Source: Anaerolineales bacterium
Lineage (GTDB): Bacteria > Chloroflexota > Anaerolineae > Anaerolineales > E44-bin32
Direction of reading: 5' to 3'
Assembly (NCBI GenBank): GCA_016927115.1
Contig: JAFGNH010000073.1
Coordinates: forward strand, 1 to 64,000
Length of the DNA: 64,000 bases
Part shown: in pieces, positions 26,069 through 36,648 of the stretch
How positions within the stretch are numbered: position 1 is the first letter of the stretch
Layout: every line of letters starts with the position of its first letter
Translations under genes and position numbers: made by a program
The notes under the pieces: model-generated
Seen by the model: only the letters and a program-made list of their open reading frames with translations
Told to the model about the DNA's origin: nothing
The model's database searches: none

Positions 26069-27170
26069 TTCCACTCTGCGGGAGGGCGAACAGTTTGTCA
26101 ATGCATTTTTCAGCACCGAGGAGAAAATCGAAATCGCCGGGCTGCTGGACAGTTTTGGTGTGGAGTATATCGAGCTTACATCACCAATGGCTTCCACACA
26201 ATCCGAGCGGGACTGCAGTATCGTGGCTAACCTGGGATTAAAGGCGAAGACGCTGACCCATGTGCGCTGCCACCCGGATGATGCGAGGCGGGCTGTTGCG
26301 ACCGGTGTCGACGGCGTGGATGTTGTGATCGGTACGTCTTCACAGCTGCGCAAGTTCAGCCATGGCAAGAGCATTAACCAGATTCTGGATCTGGCGGAAG
26401 AAGTGATTCCCTATCTGAAATCGCAGGGCGTTGAAGTGCGCTTCAGTACCGAGGATACACTGCGAAGTGAGCCGGAGGATTTGTTCCGGGTGTACGAACT
26501 GGTTGCTGGATTGGGAGTAAACCGGGTCGGGATTGCGGATACGGTTGGTGTGGGAACCCCGGTGCAGATATACCGTCTGGTGAAAGCGCTGCATGAGCGG
26601 ATCAGTGTTGATATTGAATTCCATGGCCATAATGACTCGGGTTGTGCAATCGCGAACGCCTATGCTGCACTCGAGGCTGGTGCCACACATATCGATACGA
26701 GTGTTCTGGGTATCGGTGAGCGCAACGGGATCACACCGCTGGGCGGTTTGATTGCCCGTCTATATGCCACCAATCCGGAGTATGTCTTGAAATATCATCT
26801 GTCCGGCCTGTTTGATCTGGATAACCGGGTGGCAGCGCTGGTTGGTGTGGACATTCCTTTCAATAACTACATTACAGGCTTTTCAGCCTTTACCCATAAA
26901 GCAGGTATCCACGCAAAAGCAGTTCTAAATGATCCCTCAACGTATGAGATCCTCAATCCGGAGGATTTCGGCCTTACACGGTATGTGCATGTAGCCCACC
27001 GGTTGACTGGCTGGCATGCAGTCCGCAATCGGGCTGAGCAGTTGGGCCTGGTGCTCAGCGAGAGCCAGGTCAAGGATGTAACCGCACAGATCAAGAATAT
27101 GTCGGACAGCCGCCCGCTCACACTCGATGAAGTAGACCGGCTGTTATATGAAATGCGCCGGGCTGCCTGA
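26040..27170 (+). CDS. lysS: Homocitrate synthase
   Basis: 376 residues, DRE-TIM metallolyase family. Condenses acetyl-CoA with 2-oxoglutarate to homocitrate, the first committed step of the aminoadipate route. Motifs: [13 protein letters not shown] (metal-binding Asp and catalytic Arg), [33 protein letters not shown] (metal His pair), [13 protein letters not shown], and [11 protein letters not shown], which separates homocitrate synthases from many isopropylmalate synthases. Short form without a LeuA C-terminal regulatory domain, as in Thermus. AGGAGG lies 7 nt before ATG 26040; the track-start upstream lies inside lysK. The enzyme is usually feedback-inhibited by lysine. Confidence 0.92.
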   Translation: MSLCQFSIIDSTLREGEQFVNAFFSTEEKIEIAGLLDSFGVEYIELTSPMASTQSERDCSIVANLGLKAKTLTHVRCHPDDARRAVATGVDGVDVVIGTSSQLRKFSHGKSINQILDLAEEVIPYLKSQGVEVRFSTEDTLRSEPEDLFRVYELVAGLGVNRVGIADTVGVGTPVQIYRLVKALHERISVDIEFHGHNDSGCAIANAYAALEAGATHIDTSVLGIGERNGITPLGGLIARLYATNPEYVLKYHLSGLFDLDNRVAALVGVDIPFNNYITGFSAFTHKAGIHAKAVLNDPSTYEILNPEDFGLTRYVHVAHRLTGWHAVRNRAEQLGLVLSESQVKDVTAQIKNMSDSRPLTLDEVDRLLYEMRRAA

Positions 27171-27198
27171 ACCGGCCTCAGTCGGAAGGAGAATGAAT

Positions 27199-28443
27199 AT
27201 GGGACAGACACTTTCAGAACAGATCCTTTCGCACGCCGCCGGGAGGATGGTGGCGCCAGGAGATACCGTAATCGTTGAACCGGATGTGGTGATGGGGCAT
27301 GATTCGCTTTCTCCCGGCATCATAAAAATCATGCGTACAGATCTGGGGATCCAGCACGTGATAGATCCGGATCAGATTGTACTGGTGCTGGACCACGTGG
27401 CGCCGGCTTCGACAGTTGGTACGGCAAACAACCAGAAACTTGTACGGGCGTTTGCGCATGAGGAGGGCATCAGGCTTTTCGATGTCGGGCGGGGTATCTG
27501 CCACCAGGTGTTGATAGAGGAGGGGATCGCCCGGCCGGGGCGGATTGTGATGGGTTCCGATTCGCATTCAACGAGTTATGGGGCGGTGGGCGCATTCGGT
27601 TCGGGAATGGGTTCAACCGATATAGCGCTCATCTGGGGGACCGGGCGGACCTGGCTGCGGGTGCCGGAAACTATCCGGGTGCAGGTTAGGGGGCGGTTTC
27701 AGCCCGGAGTCGCGGCCAAGGATCTTGCCTTGAAACTCGAACAGGTACTGACCATTGCCGGTGCGACCTACAAAACGGTGGAGTATCACGGCCTGGAGTG
27801 GATGTCGCTGCCTGAACGTCAGACACTGTGCAGTATGGCGGTGGAACTGGGTGCCAAAGCCGGCATCGTACCACCTTCTGGTGAGGTGAGTGAGAGGTTT
27901 GAAGTGCCTGAGTGGTTATTTGTGGATAAAAACGCAGTCTATACCCGGTCAGTGAATATCGATCTGGCTGACCTCGAACCTCAGGCTGCAGCGCCGCATT
28001 CGGTGGACCAGGTCAGCGCTTTGGGTAAGCACGCTGGCACGCCGGTAGATGTAGTCTTTCTGGGGACGTGTACCAATGGGCGTTATGAGGACCTGAAGGT
28101 TGCAGCACAGCTGGTGAAAGGGCAGAGGGTTTCGGAAAATGTGCGCTTCCTGGTGTCACCGGCCTCCAGCCGGGAGCTGAAACGGGCTGCTGTGGACGGT
28201 ACGCTGGCCGCTCTGATTGAAGCTGGGGCGATTCTCACCACACCGGGATGCGGCGCATGCATGGGCCGTCACCAGGGAACGCTGGCGGATGGGGACGTGT
28301 GTTTGTCAACTGGAAACCGTAATTTCAGGGGGCGCATGGGCGCTCCAACATCCCAAATTTATCTTGGCTCACCGCTGGCAGCCGCAGCAGCTGCGCTCAC
28401 CGGTGTAATCACAGATCCGCGCGATCTGCAGCAGAAGGATTGA
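27199..28443 (+). CDS. lysT: Homoaconitase large subunit
   Basis: 414 residues, LeuC/aconitase-like. With the small subunit it converts homocitrate/cis-homoaconitate to homoisocitrate. 4Fe-4S ligands are visible: Cys in FLGTCTNGRYEDL and two in TTPGCGACMGRHQG. GSDSHSTSYGAVGAFGSGMG is the classic aconitase signature. ATG 27199 is 8 nt after AAGGAG; ATG 27193 is too close to it. The prokaryotic split-subunit form, same branch as isopropylmalate isomerase; assignment to homoaconitase rests on the operon. Confidence 0.9.
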   Translation: MGQTLSEQILSHAAGRMVAPGDTVIVEPDVVMGHDSLSPGIIKIMRTDLGIQHVIDPDQIVLVLDHVAPASTVGTANNQKLVRAFAHEEGIRLFDVGRGICHQVLIEEGIARPGRIVMGSDSHSTSYGAVGAFGSGMGSTDIALIWGTGRTWLRVPETIRVQVRGRFQPGVAAKDLALKLEQVLTIAGATYKTVEYHGLEWMSLPERQTLCSMAVELGAKAGIVPPSGEVSERFEVPEWLFVDKNAVYTRSVNIDLADLEPQAAAPHSVDQVSALGKHAGTPVDVVFLGTCTNGRYEDLKVAAQLVKGQRVSENVRFLVSPASSRELKRAAVDGTLAALIEAGAILTTPGCGACMGRHQGTLADGDVCLSTGNRNFRGRMGAPTSQIYLGSPLAAAAAALTGVITDPRDLQQKD

Positions 28444-28447
28444 GGTC

Positions 28448-28939
28448 ATGGCACAGGTGTGGAAGTTTGGCTCTGATGTGGATACCGACCAGATGGTACC
28501 CGGTCGTTATGCTCCGTATATGCGTCCTGATGAGGACGTGGCTGATGCCGCATTTATTGAAGCGCGGCCTGATTTTAACCAGGGTGCGAAGCCGGGCGAT
28601 GTCATTGTGGCTGAAGACAACTTTGGCTGCGGCTCTTCGCGGGAGTATGCTCCGCTGGCGCTTAAACGCCGCCGGATTGCAGTCATTATTGCCAACAGTT
28701 TTGCACGCATTTTTTACCGCAACGCCGTCAATCTCGGCATCCCGTTGTTTGTCGCACCGGACGTGGTCGCCCGACTGAAGCAGGGGGATCGGATAGAGCT
28801 GGATCTGCAGAAGGGAAAAATTGTTACTGATGGTGAGGAGCTCAAGCTGCCGGAGTTGAGTGATTTCGCGAGGGAAGTGATTGGAGTTGGCGGGATTGTG
28901 TCGTATGTTCGGCAGCACAGACGCTTTCCCGGGGAATAG
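28448..28939 (+). CDS. lysU: Homoaconitase small subunit
   Basis: 163 residues, LeuD-like swivel domain. Seen: KFGSDVDTDQMVPGRYAPYM (substrate-specificity loop region) and EDNFGCGSSREYAPLALKR, the active-site SRE motif. It starts 4 nt after the large-subunit stop (GAGG before ATG), so the two subunits are made together. The residues after VPGRY govern whether C6 or longer substrates are accepted; specificity was not determined here. Confidence 0.9.
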   Translation: MAQVWKFGSDVDTDQMVPGRYAPYMRPDEDVADAAFIEARPDFNQGAKPGDVIVAEDNFGCGSSREYAPLALKRRRIAVIIANSFARIFYRNAVNLGIPLFVAPDVVARLKQGDRIELDLQKGKIVTDGEELKLPELSDFAREVIGVGGIVSYVRQHRRFPGE

Positions 28940-29005
28940 AGACAGGCATCCCCGGGCAACCATTCCCGGGCAAGGATCACTGTTTTATATTGAGGAGGCG
29001 CCAGA

Positions 29006-30016
<1,011 letters not shown>

Positions 30017-30101
30017 GTGAATTTCCTGCAGGTTGACTATAGCGGCCTGGATCCGGGGTTGAAGAGGATTACGAAAAGCTGATGGGAACCCGGCATGGAA
30101 A

Positions 30102-30131
30102 AACCCTGACTGCAGCAGTGCAGTCAGGGTT
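30102..30131. terminator. Hairpin terminator at the end of the lysine operon
   Basis: Perfect 13-bp stem (30102-30114 with 30119-30131), GCAG loop, 85 nt after the dehydrogenase stop and 75 nt from the convergent esterase stop. The following T-run is weak on the plus strand; on the minus strand TTTTTCC follows, so it may serve both operons. Confidence 0.65.
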
Positions 30132-30205
30132 GGTGTTATAAAGTGAAGGAAAGGAGTTAAAGCTTCAGCGACCCAATGAATATTCAGGTTTCCTTTTATG
30201 CATGG

Positions 30206-31267
30206 CTATTTATCAGAATGCATATACGGGTCAAGGAAATCCAGCACCCTGCTCACATTATCCGGGGTTTCAAAAAGTGGATCTGCGTGTTCGGCATCTT
30301 CGAGCAGTTCCAGTACGACGTTCTCTTCTCCAACGACCCCTTTCATCTTTTCTGCAAACTCAACAGACTGCTGGAAGGGCACAACAGGATCCATTTTTCC
30401 ATGCTGGATTAAGGCGGGCGCAGCGTTTGGCCGTATATAGGGAAATGGGCTGGCTTTACGCACCTTATCAGGTATTTCGGTAATAGTGCCGCCCATCAAC
30501 AGCGATTCGGGAGAGTTGGAGGAATTATGCTCCTTACCTGGAGGTGACGGCAGCCCATTGGCAGCCAGCTGCTCGTCCATCTTCAGGAAGTTCGTGGGAC
30601 CATACCAGGAAACAAAAGTTGTGATATGGCTCGGTTGATCCGAATTCCCCATGCTCAGGTCTTCCAGTTCTGAAATACCGGCAGTAACGCCCAGCATAAG
30701 GCTTTGGTAGCCACCGGCCGAACCTCCCCAGGCTGCAATTCTATCAGGGTCAAAATGGTACTTTAAGGCATTAGCCCTGATCCAGCGGACTGCAGCTTTG
30801 GCGTCGTATATGAGCGCCGGGAATATCGCTTCCCAGCTTAATCGGTAATTGAGAGCCACCACAGCATAGCTTCTTTTCAACCCCTCCAGCATAGGTAAAA
30901 CCTGTGTATCTGATTTATCGCAGCCCATAAAAGCCCCGCCATGGATCGAGATAATCACAGGAAATGGCCCTTCGCCTTCTTCGGGAAGGTAAATGTCCAC
31001 TTTCTGAAGCTCAGATTGGCTGGCATAGGGTATGTTTATATACTTGCGCTTGATATGGCTGGTATCAGCAGGGAGATGAGTATTCCCTACCGCATAATGT
31101 GTATTCGGGTCAAAACGGCGTTCGGATTTCACCAGAGGCCTCCTGTTCCATATCAGATCAGATGAAGAAAAAACTACCTGAAATATATAGGAAGGAACGA
31201 AATAAAATTGGTGTTTGAAGTCCGCTGGTATATGCCAGTTGATTGGTGGGTACTTAAAGGCAGGCAA
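30206..31267 (-). CDS. Alpha/beta-hydrolase esterase (BD-FAE/carboxylesterase type)
   Basis: 353 residues. Core motifs: ISIHGGAFMG (oxyanion hole), AAWGGSAGGYQSLM (Ser nucleophile), HGKMDPVVPF (Asp) and DAEHADPLF (His), the complete triad of hormone-sensitive-lipase/BD-FAE esterases. The N-terminal ~75 residues are an extension with aromatic residues but no clear signal peptide. A decayed relative lies next door on the opposite strand (31481-32395). Substrate unknown; short-chain or polysaccharide acyl esters are plausible. Confidence 0.88.
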   Translation of the reverse strand: MPAFKYPPINWHIPADFKHQFYFVPSYIFQVVFSSSDLIWNRRPLVKSERRFDPNTHYAVGNTHLPADTSHIKRKYINIPYASQSELQKVDIYLPEEGEGPFPVIISIHGGAFMGCDKSDTQVLPMLEGLKRSYAVVALNYRLSWEAIFPALIYDAKAAVRWIRANALKYHFDPDRIAAWGGSAGGYQSLMLGVTAGISELEDLSMGNSDQPSHITTFVSWYGPTNFLKMDEQLAANGLPSPPGKEHNSSNSPESLLMGGTITEIPDKVRKASPFPYIRPNAAPALIQHGKMDPVVPFQQSVEFAEKMKGVVGEENVVLELLEDAEHADPLFETPDNVSRVLDFLDPYMHSDK

Positions 31268-31480
31268 ACTTCAATACTATAGTATCTTGTTCAACCAGAT
31301 TTTTACAGACTATTTTGTAACCGGGTATATTGTGGGTTTGAGAAATTATCTCTGGCGGATATCTAATACGATATTATGTAATGGGTTTTGGTAGTTCAAG
31401 CGAGCAGGAAAGATCATGAGAGTGAATGCTAGAAAAGAGACACGGTGCCTGAAATGGTGATTTATTAATCCTGGGAAAAG

Positions 31481-32395
31481 GTGCGGGATAACAGATTGAA
31501 TAAACCCTGCCAGTCAAAGACCTTTCAAGGAGTCAGTAAGGAAGGAGATCCAGGTTTTTTAAAACTATGCATTGAGATCAGGTCAGGATCTATACGTAGA
31601 TGGAAAAAGATCACCGGCAGTGAAATGTTCCTGAAATCAGACGCGGGACGAATCCGCGTTCTTGCTTACGACATGCGCAAGTCGGAAGTTCACCCACTTT
31701 TTTTCGATATTCACGGAGGCGGTTTTGTTCCAGGTCAGGCTGAGATGGATGCCCTGTACAGGAGAAATGCCGCAAAGCAGGCCAATGAGAAAATACTGAG
31801 CATCGGGGACAGCCCTCCCCCTGAAGCGGAATTTCCTGGAGTGTTGAATGAATGTTCTGCTATTGTGAAATAGGAGAGGGAGCATTCTTTTAAGGCGGGT
31901 ATCGACCCTGCCAGGATAGGGGTTGGAGGGCACAGCGCATGAGGTAATCTCAGTGCGGCAGTCTGTCTCAAGGATGCGGAAGAGAATATGTTGGGTTTAA
32001 GGTGCTTGATACTGGATTATCAGTCGCTGGATCTTTATACAAATCCATATCTCAAACCGCAGCCTAAGTCTGCGATACCTCCCTGGTTATGCCGCCTGTT
32101 CGATGCTGCCTGCTGCTTGACCAAAGAGGAAAGGAAGAACCCACTGGTATCCCCGGCATATGCTCCATCGGAAATGCTGAAGAACCTTCCTCAAACGCTG
32201 ATCATTTCAGAAAGGGATGATTCCTTTTGACGTGAAGCGGAGGAATTCAGGAATAAAATAACAGAGGCGGGTGTGGATATTATATACAAACACTTTGAGA
32301 GTTCAGTGCACGGTTTTTCACTCAGCGACAAGCCGGATACTCGGGAAGCCTGGCAGAGGATGATTGATTTCTTGAGACTCCATTCAGCTGATTAA
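31481..32395 (+). pseudogene. Alpha/beta-hydrolase esterase pseudogene
   Basis: One reading frame from 31481 to 32395 encodes an esterase relative (FFDIHGGGFVPGQ oxyanion motif; KNLPQTLIISERDD with the Asp; SSVHGFSLSDKPD with the His). It is interrupted by three in-frame stops: TAG 31871-31873, TGA 31940-31942 and TGA 32228-32230. The second replaces the first Gly after the nucleophile motif (GGHSA-stop-GN, normally GHSAGG). No frameshifts, so decay is recent and by point mutation only. Would be ~304 codons if restored. Confidence 0.8.
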
Positions 32396-32523
32396 TTGCT
32401 ATAACACATCGGGCAGGTTTCTTAAGGATAAATTTGAGAGAAACCAGGCCGGGTCTCTTACCGTGCTTTTGCAAACACTTTAGTCAGATTTAGGGTTGGC
32501 TGTAAACGGAGGGGTTTGAATCG

Positions 32524-33177
32524 CTACACTTCGATATCATCAAGCGAGATTAATCCCTGCTTGAGAGCATAGACCACAGCCTGCGTCCGGTGGGCAAGGT
32601 GCAGCTTGGTGAGGATGTTGCCGACATGGGTCTTGACCGTCTCTTCTCCGACAACGAGTTCTTCCGCAATCTCGCGGTTGGTACGCCCGTGCGCCAGAAG
32701 CTTCAAGACATCCATTTCCCGTTCGGTGAGGTCATGGTTAATCTGTGTGTCGCTGATCAATTCCTGCAGCACAGATCCGGCGACTGAAGGATCGAGCACC
32801 GACTGCCCGCGAGCGGCAGCACGCACCGCTGCCAGTAGAATCTCCGGTTCAGAATCTTTTCGTACATAACCAATTGCACCTGCCCGCAGTGTACCCATAA
32901 CCCGCGCATCATCGGTGTGGGCAGTCAGGACAACGACCTGGGTATGCGGTGTGATAGATCGAATACGGCGAGTCGTTTCGATTCCATCGATACCGCCTAG
33001 CATCAGCAGGTCCATCACAATCACATCAGGCAGCCATTCTTCAATCTGTTCAAGTGCCTCTTCCCCGCTTGATGCTTCGCCTACAACACAAATATCGGGA
33101 AAAGCCTCAAGGTAACTACGCAGCCCGCGCCGCACTACACGGTGATCGTCAACGAGAACCAGGCTGATATTATACAT
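32524..33177 (-). CDS. NarL/LuxR-family response regulator
   Basis: 217 residues: receiver domain (1-~120) with acidic pocket DDH (10-12), phosphoacceptor Asp56 in VIVMDLLML, Thr in VVLTAHTDD and Lys in GYVRKDSEPE; then a LuxR-type helix-turn-helix (~150-215) with LTEREMDVLKLLAHGRTNREI and VKTHVGNILTKL. Overlaps the histidine kinase gene by 8 nt, so it is that kinase's partner. Target promoters probably include its own four-gene unit; no operator recognised. Confidence 0.93.
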   Translation of the reverse strand: MYNISLVLVDDHRVVRRGLRSYLEAFPDICVVGEASSGEEALEQIEEWLPDVIVMDLLMLGGIDGIETTRRIRSITPHTQVVVLTAHTDDARVMGTLRAGAIGYVRKDSEPEILLAAVRAAARGQSVLDPSVAGSVLQELISDTQINHDLTEREMDVLKLLAHGRTNREIAEELVVGEETVKTHVGNILTKLHLAHRTQAVVYALKQGLISLDDIEV

Positions 33178-35749
33178 GCGAATTATCTCCTGACCTGATT
33201 ATAGAAGTAGAACCGGAATCATGCTTATCATCATGGTTGTCTCTCTCTTTGGGAGACGGGCTTCGGTTTGTAATCGAACTTATACCGCTGGCAAAAAGTA
33301 TGCTCAGGCCAACACCTATGGTCGCTGCAATAAATACAAACAGACAAACCTGTGCCTGGGTTGAATAAGCAGTACGAACCAGCCTGGCCAGGTCAGGCTG
33401 GGGTTCAGAGACTATTTCAAATGCCGCGGCCAGATATACACGCAGAGCTGCCATAACACTGGTGTTCGCCATGGCAGGAATGATAAATGCAAAGCCTGTT
33501 CCAATGCTGGCAGCGAGTACGGATGGCATGTCGAGGCGTGTGTTCCTTGAAACAAGTATATCCGGTGCAGCTTTAGTCGCCTGGCGTCGCAGCCGGATGA
33601 CCAGGAATGTATCAGCAGCAATGATTACCAGACAGGCTGTAATACTGACTATGAAAGGTTGATTGAGTGCCCACAAAATACATGCAATGCTTAGCACTAT
33701 GCCGCCTGCAGCGGAGGCTCTGACAGGATTTGGAGGGGCAGGGAAAAGCTGCTGCCTGCGGTGGTTGACCCTTATAAAGAAAAAAACATACAAACCGCCA
33801 ATCGTGAAACTCAGCGAAACTATTGCAGCATAAACCAGATTCTGCGCTGGATACGTTATTTCAAGATTCGTTTTTATTATCAGGAGAAGGATAGATACAA
33901 TCAGTGACAGCAATCCCAGTGTGATGGATATTGCACGTCCGCTGTTTAGCCCGGGCAGGTTATCCGTCTGAGTCTCTTTGTGGAGTAAAAGGATGTTTGA
34001 AATAAGTGATGTGAAATAAAAAACCGCCGGTGTACCGATTGTCCATAATGAGATACCTTGCAGGGGGAGGGATGTTCCGGGCAAAATACCAGGCCCAGCC
34101 GGTAAGCTGTTGATCCTAGATTCTAACAAAGGGAAAGTAGAGGAAGAAAAAACGAGCAATACTCCACTGACCAGGGCGGTTATGGTTAATATGATAATGC
34201 CAGGCATACGCAGTTTCAACGAGTGGGGGGGGACGGATTCAATTGTCAACGGAACCAGTATCCCGCCAACGGAGCCAAGACCAATACCAGAGAGAAGAGC
34301 AACCCAGAATGCGGCACTCAACCACCAGACAAGACCAGGGGACGATCCGGCAACAAGATACACTATTGAAGTGTCCGAAGACAATCCGTGATCAAATAGA
34401 AACCCTGAACCTATAAGGCCGGCTGCAGATGCGCCAAGGCCAAAATACATAATCGATGCAGCCGCACCACCTGCCAATGCACCGATCAGTGCCCCACTCT
34501 GGCGTGTCACCGTTTTGACCCACTTCGCGGCAAGAAAGCCAGTCGATATCGCAATCAATACTGCTGTGATTTCCAGAAAAGTCCCTGCAGGCTTATAATC
34601 AGTGCCCCAACTTTCAATAAACCGGCCTGGCATGAGTATATAAAGAGGGTAAATCAGCACTGCGATCAAGGCCAATCCTCCTCCCAGGCCTGCAAGAAAG
34701 GTTTTGTTCAACCTGTGATCAGGTTCTGTGCTAAAAACTTCCTCACGAAATTGAACCAGTTCGGTCAGGGGTAAAACAACACGAAGTGTGGTGCCTTCAC
34801 CGGGCAGACTCTCGATTGATAGCTCGCCGCCAAGTGTCAGGACGCGCTGCCGGATGTTGCTCAGACCCATACCGTCTCTTACTTCTGACCTGTCAAAACC
34901 CTGACCATCGTCGGTGATTTCCAATGTCATCGGTCCTCCCGAGAGGCGCTGTCCCAGGTACAAATTTACTCTTCCTGCACGGGCGTGGCGGGCAATGTTG
35001 CTCAATGCTTCCTGTGCAATACGGAATAAACTTTCCTGCGCACCCGGAGGGAGCAATGTGTCGTCGGGAAGCGGACCGAACTCAATAGATACTTCTGCTT
35101 CGGTGCGGTGGCTGAGTGCTTCACACTGGTCGTGAAGAGCCTGTACCAGTCCAACTTTTTCCAATAGGGCAGGGGAAAGCTGCTGAAGCAGTGCATTCAT
35201 TTCAACCATCGCTTCCTGTGCACTGCTTCGCACATCGGCGAGAGCCTTATGTGCACCATCCGGGTCATGGTCCCATCGGGCTTGAGCCGCCGCCGCACTC
35301 GTACTGATGCTGAATATCTGCTGCTTGATCGAGTCATGCAGATCACGGGCAAGGCGGTTGCGTTCCTGCTGGGCAGCTGATTCCCGAGCCTGGTGCAGCA
35401 GACCTTCACGAAGGGCGGTGACCTCGTTGATGCGCTTGGCAAGCATATTGATCTGAACAGCGAGATCCGCCAGCGGGCCATACCATCGGGGTGAGACTTC
35501 AGGTATGAACTGATCACCGTTGAGTTTTCTTAATGCACAACCAACCTGCCGGATTGTGTACTGGAGAGGTATAGTGAGAACCATCCCGGCGGCGATTCCC
35601 ACAAATAAAGCCGGCACCCCCTGTACAGTTGTGAATTCTCCTTTACCAATGACATACGCCAGGAAGGCTGCCGTCAAATGACTCACGAGGAGATGTGCGG
35701 CCAGGCCGACAGGCATTATCAAAGGAGTTTGAGTTTTTTCAGATTTCAT
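33170..35749 (-). CDS. Membrane histidine kinase with a large C-terminal membrane domain
   Basis: 859 residues from ATG 35749 (GGAGG 8 nt before; the longer frame begins at TTG). Two N-terminal membrane helices, a HAMP-like segment (~75-115), a HisKA_3 dimerisation helix with phosphoacceptor His138 in RLARDLHDSIKQQ, and a HATPase domain with DDGQGFD and DGMGLSNIRQRV ending near residue 330. Unusually, ~500 more residues follow with about a dozen hydrophobic helices and no known motif. LiaS/NarX-type kinases normally end after the ATPase domain. Next to an ABC ATPase and a hydrolase-permease fusion, it probably senses the state of that transporter. Confidence 0.88.
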   Translation of the reverse strand: MKSEKTQTPLIMPVGLAAHLLVSHLTAAFLAYVIGKGEFTTVQGVPALFVGIAAGMVLTIPLQYTIRQVGCALRKLNGDQFIPEVSPRWYGPLADLAVQINMLAKRINEVTALREGLLHQARESAAQQERNRLARDLHDSIKQQIFSISTSAAAAQARWDHDPDGAHKALADVRSSAQEAMVEMNALLQQLSPALLEKVGLVQALHDQCEALSHRTEAEVSIEFGPLPDDTLLPPGAQESLFRIAQEALSNIARHARAGRVNLYLGQRLSGGPMTLEITDDGQGFDRSEVRDGMGLSNIRQRVLTLGGELSIESLPGEGTTLRVVLPLTELVQFREEVFSTEPDHRLNKTFLAGLGGGLALIAVLIYPLYILMPGRFIESWGTDYKPAGTFLEITAVLIAISTGFLAAKWVKTVTRQSGALIGALAGGAAASIMYFGLGASAAGLIGSGFLFDHGLSSDTSIVYLVAGSSPGLVWWLSAAFWVALLSGIGLGSVGGILVPLTIESVPPHSLKLRMPGIIILTITALVSGVLLVFSSSTFPLLESRINSLPAGPGILPGTSLPLQGISLWTIGTPAVFYFTSLISNILLLHKETQTDNLPGLNSGRAISITLGLLSLIVSILLLIIKTNLEITYPAQNLVYAAIVSLSFTIGGLYVFFFIRVNHRRQQLFPAPPNPVRASAAGGIVLSIACILWALNQPFIVSITACLVIIAADTFLVIRLRRQATKAAPDILVSRNTRLDMPSVLAASIGTGFAFIIPAMANTSVMAALRVYLAAAFEIVSEPQPDLARLVRTAYSTQAQVCLFVFIAATIGVGLSILFASGISSITNRSPSPKERDNHDDKHDSGSTSIIRSGDNSHV

Positions 35750-35775
35750 ATTTTTTCTGGCCTCCAAAAAGGCGC

Positions 35776-36648
35776 TTAATTAACAGCTGAGCGAGTATGA
35801 TTCATAAGCCACAGGTAGGCGTCTTCAAGCCGCGGTTCGACAGGCGAAGCGGAGTAGTGTCTGACAGGTTCGCCAAGCACGCGATACTGTATGGCATCCG
35901 GCAGCTGATGTGTCGAAACCAGGATCAAATCATCGGTGGGGTCATCGAGGATTGTCCAGACTTTGCCGCGTACCTGGTTAATCAGTTCGGCAGGAGAGCC
36001 GCGGAACAGGATCTCTCCCTGGTAGAGTACAGCCAGATCATTGCAGCTCTGGTCGATATCCTCGACGATGTGTGTGGAGAGGATCACGGTGCAGCGCTGC
36101 GCGACTCTGGCCAACAGGTTGCGGAAACGAACACGTTCCTCGGGGTCAAGGCCGGCTGTCGGCTCATCGACGATCAACAGGCGAGGGCTCCCGAGAAGTG
36201 CCTGTGCGATCCCCACACGCTGTTTCATGCCTCCTGAGTATGTCTTGAGTCTGCGGTTTGCGTTTTCAACAAGGCGGGCAAGCTGCAGTGTTTCAATAAC
36301 CTGCTGCTCGCGTTCTGCTCGATCAGTAACACCTTTGAGGGTTGCAATATAATCAAGGAACTCCCGGGCAGTGAGCTCGGGGTACAAACCAAGTTCCTGG
36401 GGAAGATAGCCAAGCAGTGACTTTACCGAATGCCTGCCCTCAGCATTTGCCAGGTTATTGTCAAACACATGAACGCTGCCCCTGGTTGGAGCAAGCAGCC
36501 CGGCGAGGATTCTCATCAGAGTGGTTTTACCGGCGCCATTTACCCCTAACAGGCCAAACATACCACTGCCGGTGATGTCGAGGTTTAGATCGCACAGTGC
36601 ATGAACGCTGCCCTGATAACTCTTATGAAGATGACGGATAGAAATCAT
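35776..36648 (-). CDS. ABC-2-type transporter ATP-binding protein
   Basis: 290 residues. Walker A GLLGVNGAGKTTLM, Q-loop YLPQELGLYPELT, signature YSGGMKQRVG, Walker B LLIVDEPTAGLDP, switch His in LSTHIVEDI; a C-terminal regulatory tail follows (~220-290), as in CcmA/NatA/DrrA-type exporters. Its start overlaps the hydrolase-permease stop (ATGA), so it is the ATPase of that membrane protein. The kinase gene follows 26 nt downstream. Direction of transport is presumably outward. Confidence 0.92.
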   Translation of the reverse strand: MISIRHLHKSYQGSVHALCDLNLDITGSGMFGLLGVNGAGKTTLMRILAGLLAPTRGSVHVFDNNLANAEGRHSVKSLLGYLPQELGLYPELTAREFLDYIATLKGVTDRAEREQQVIETLQLARLVENANRRLKTYSGGMKQRVGIAQALLGSPRLLIVDEPTAGLDPEERVRFRNLLARVAQRCTVILSTHIVEDIDQSCNDLAVLYQGEILFRGSPAELINQVRGKVWTILDDPTDDLILVSTHQLPDAIQYRVLGEPVRHYSASPVEPRLEDAYLWLMNHTRSAVN

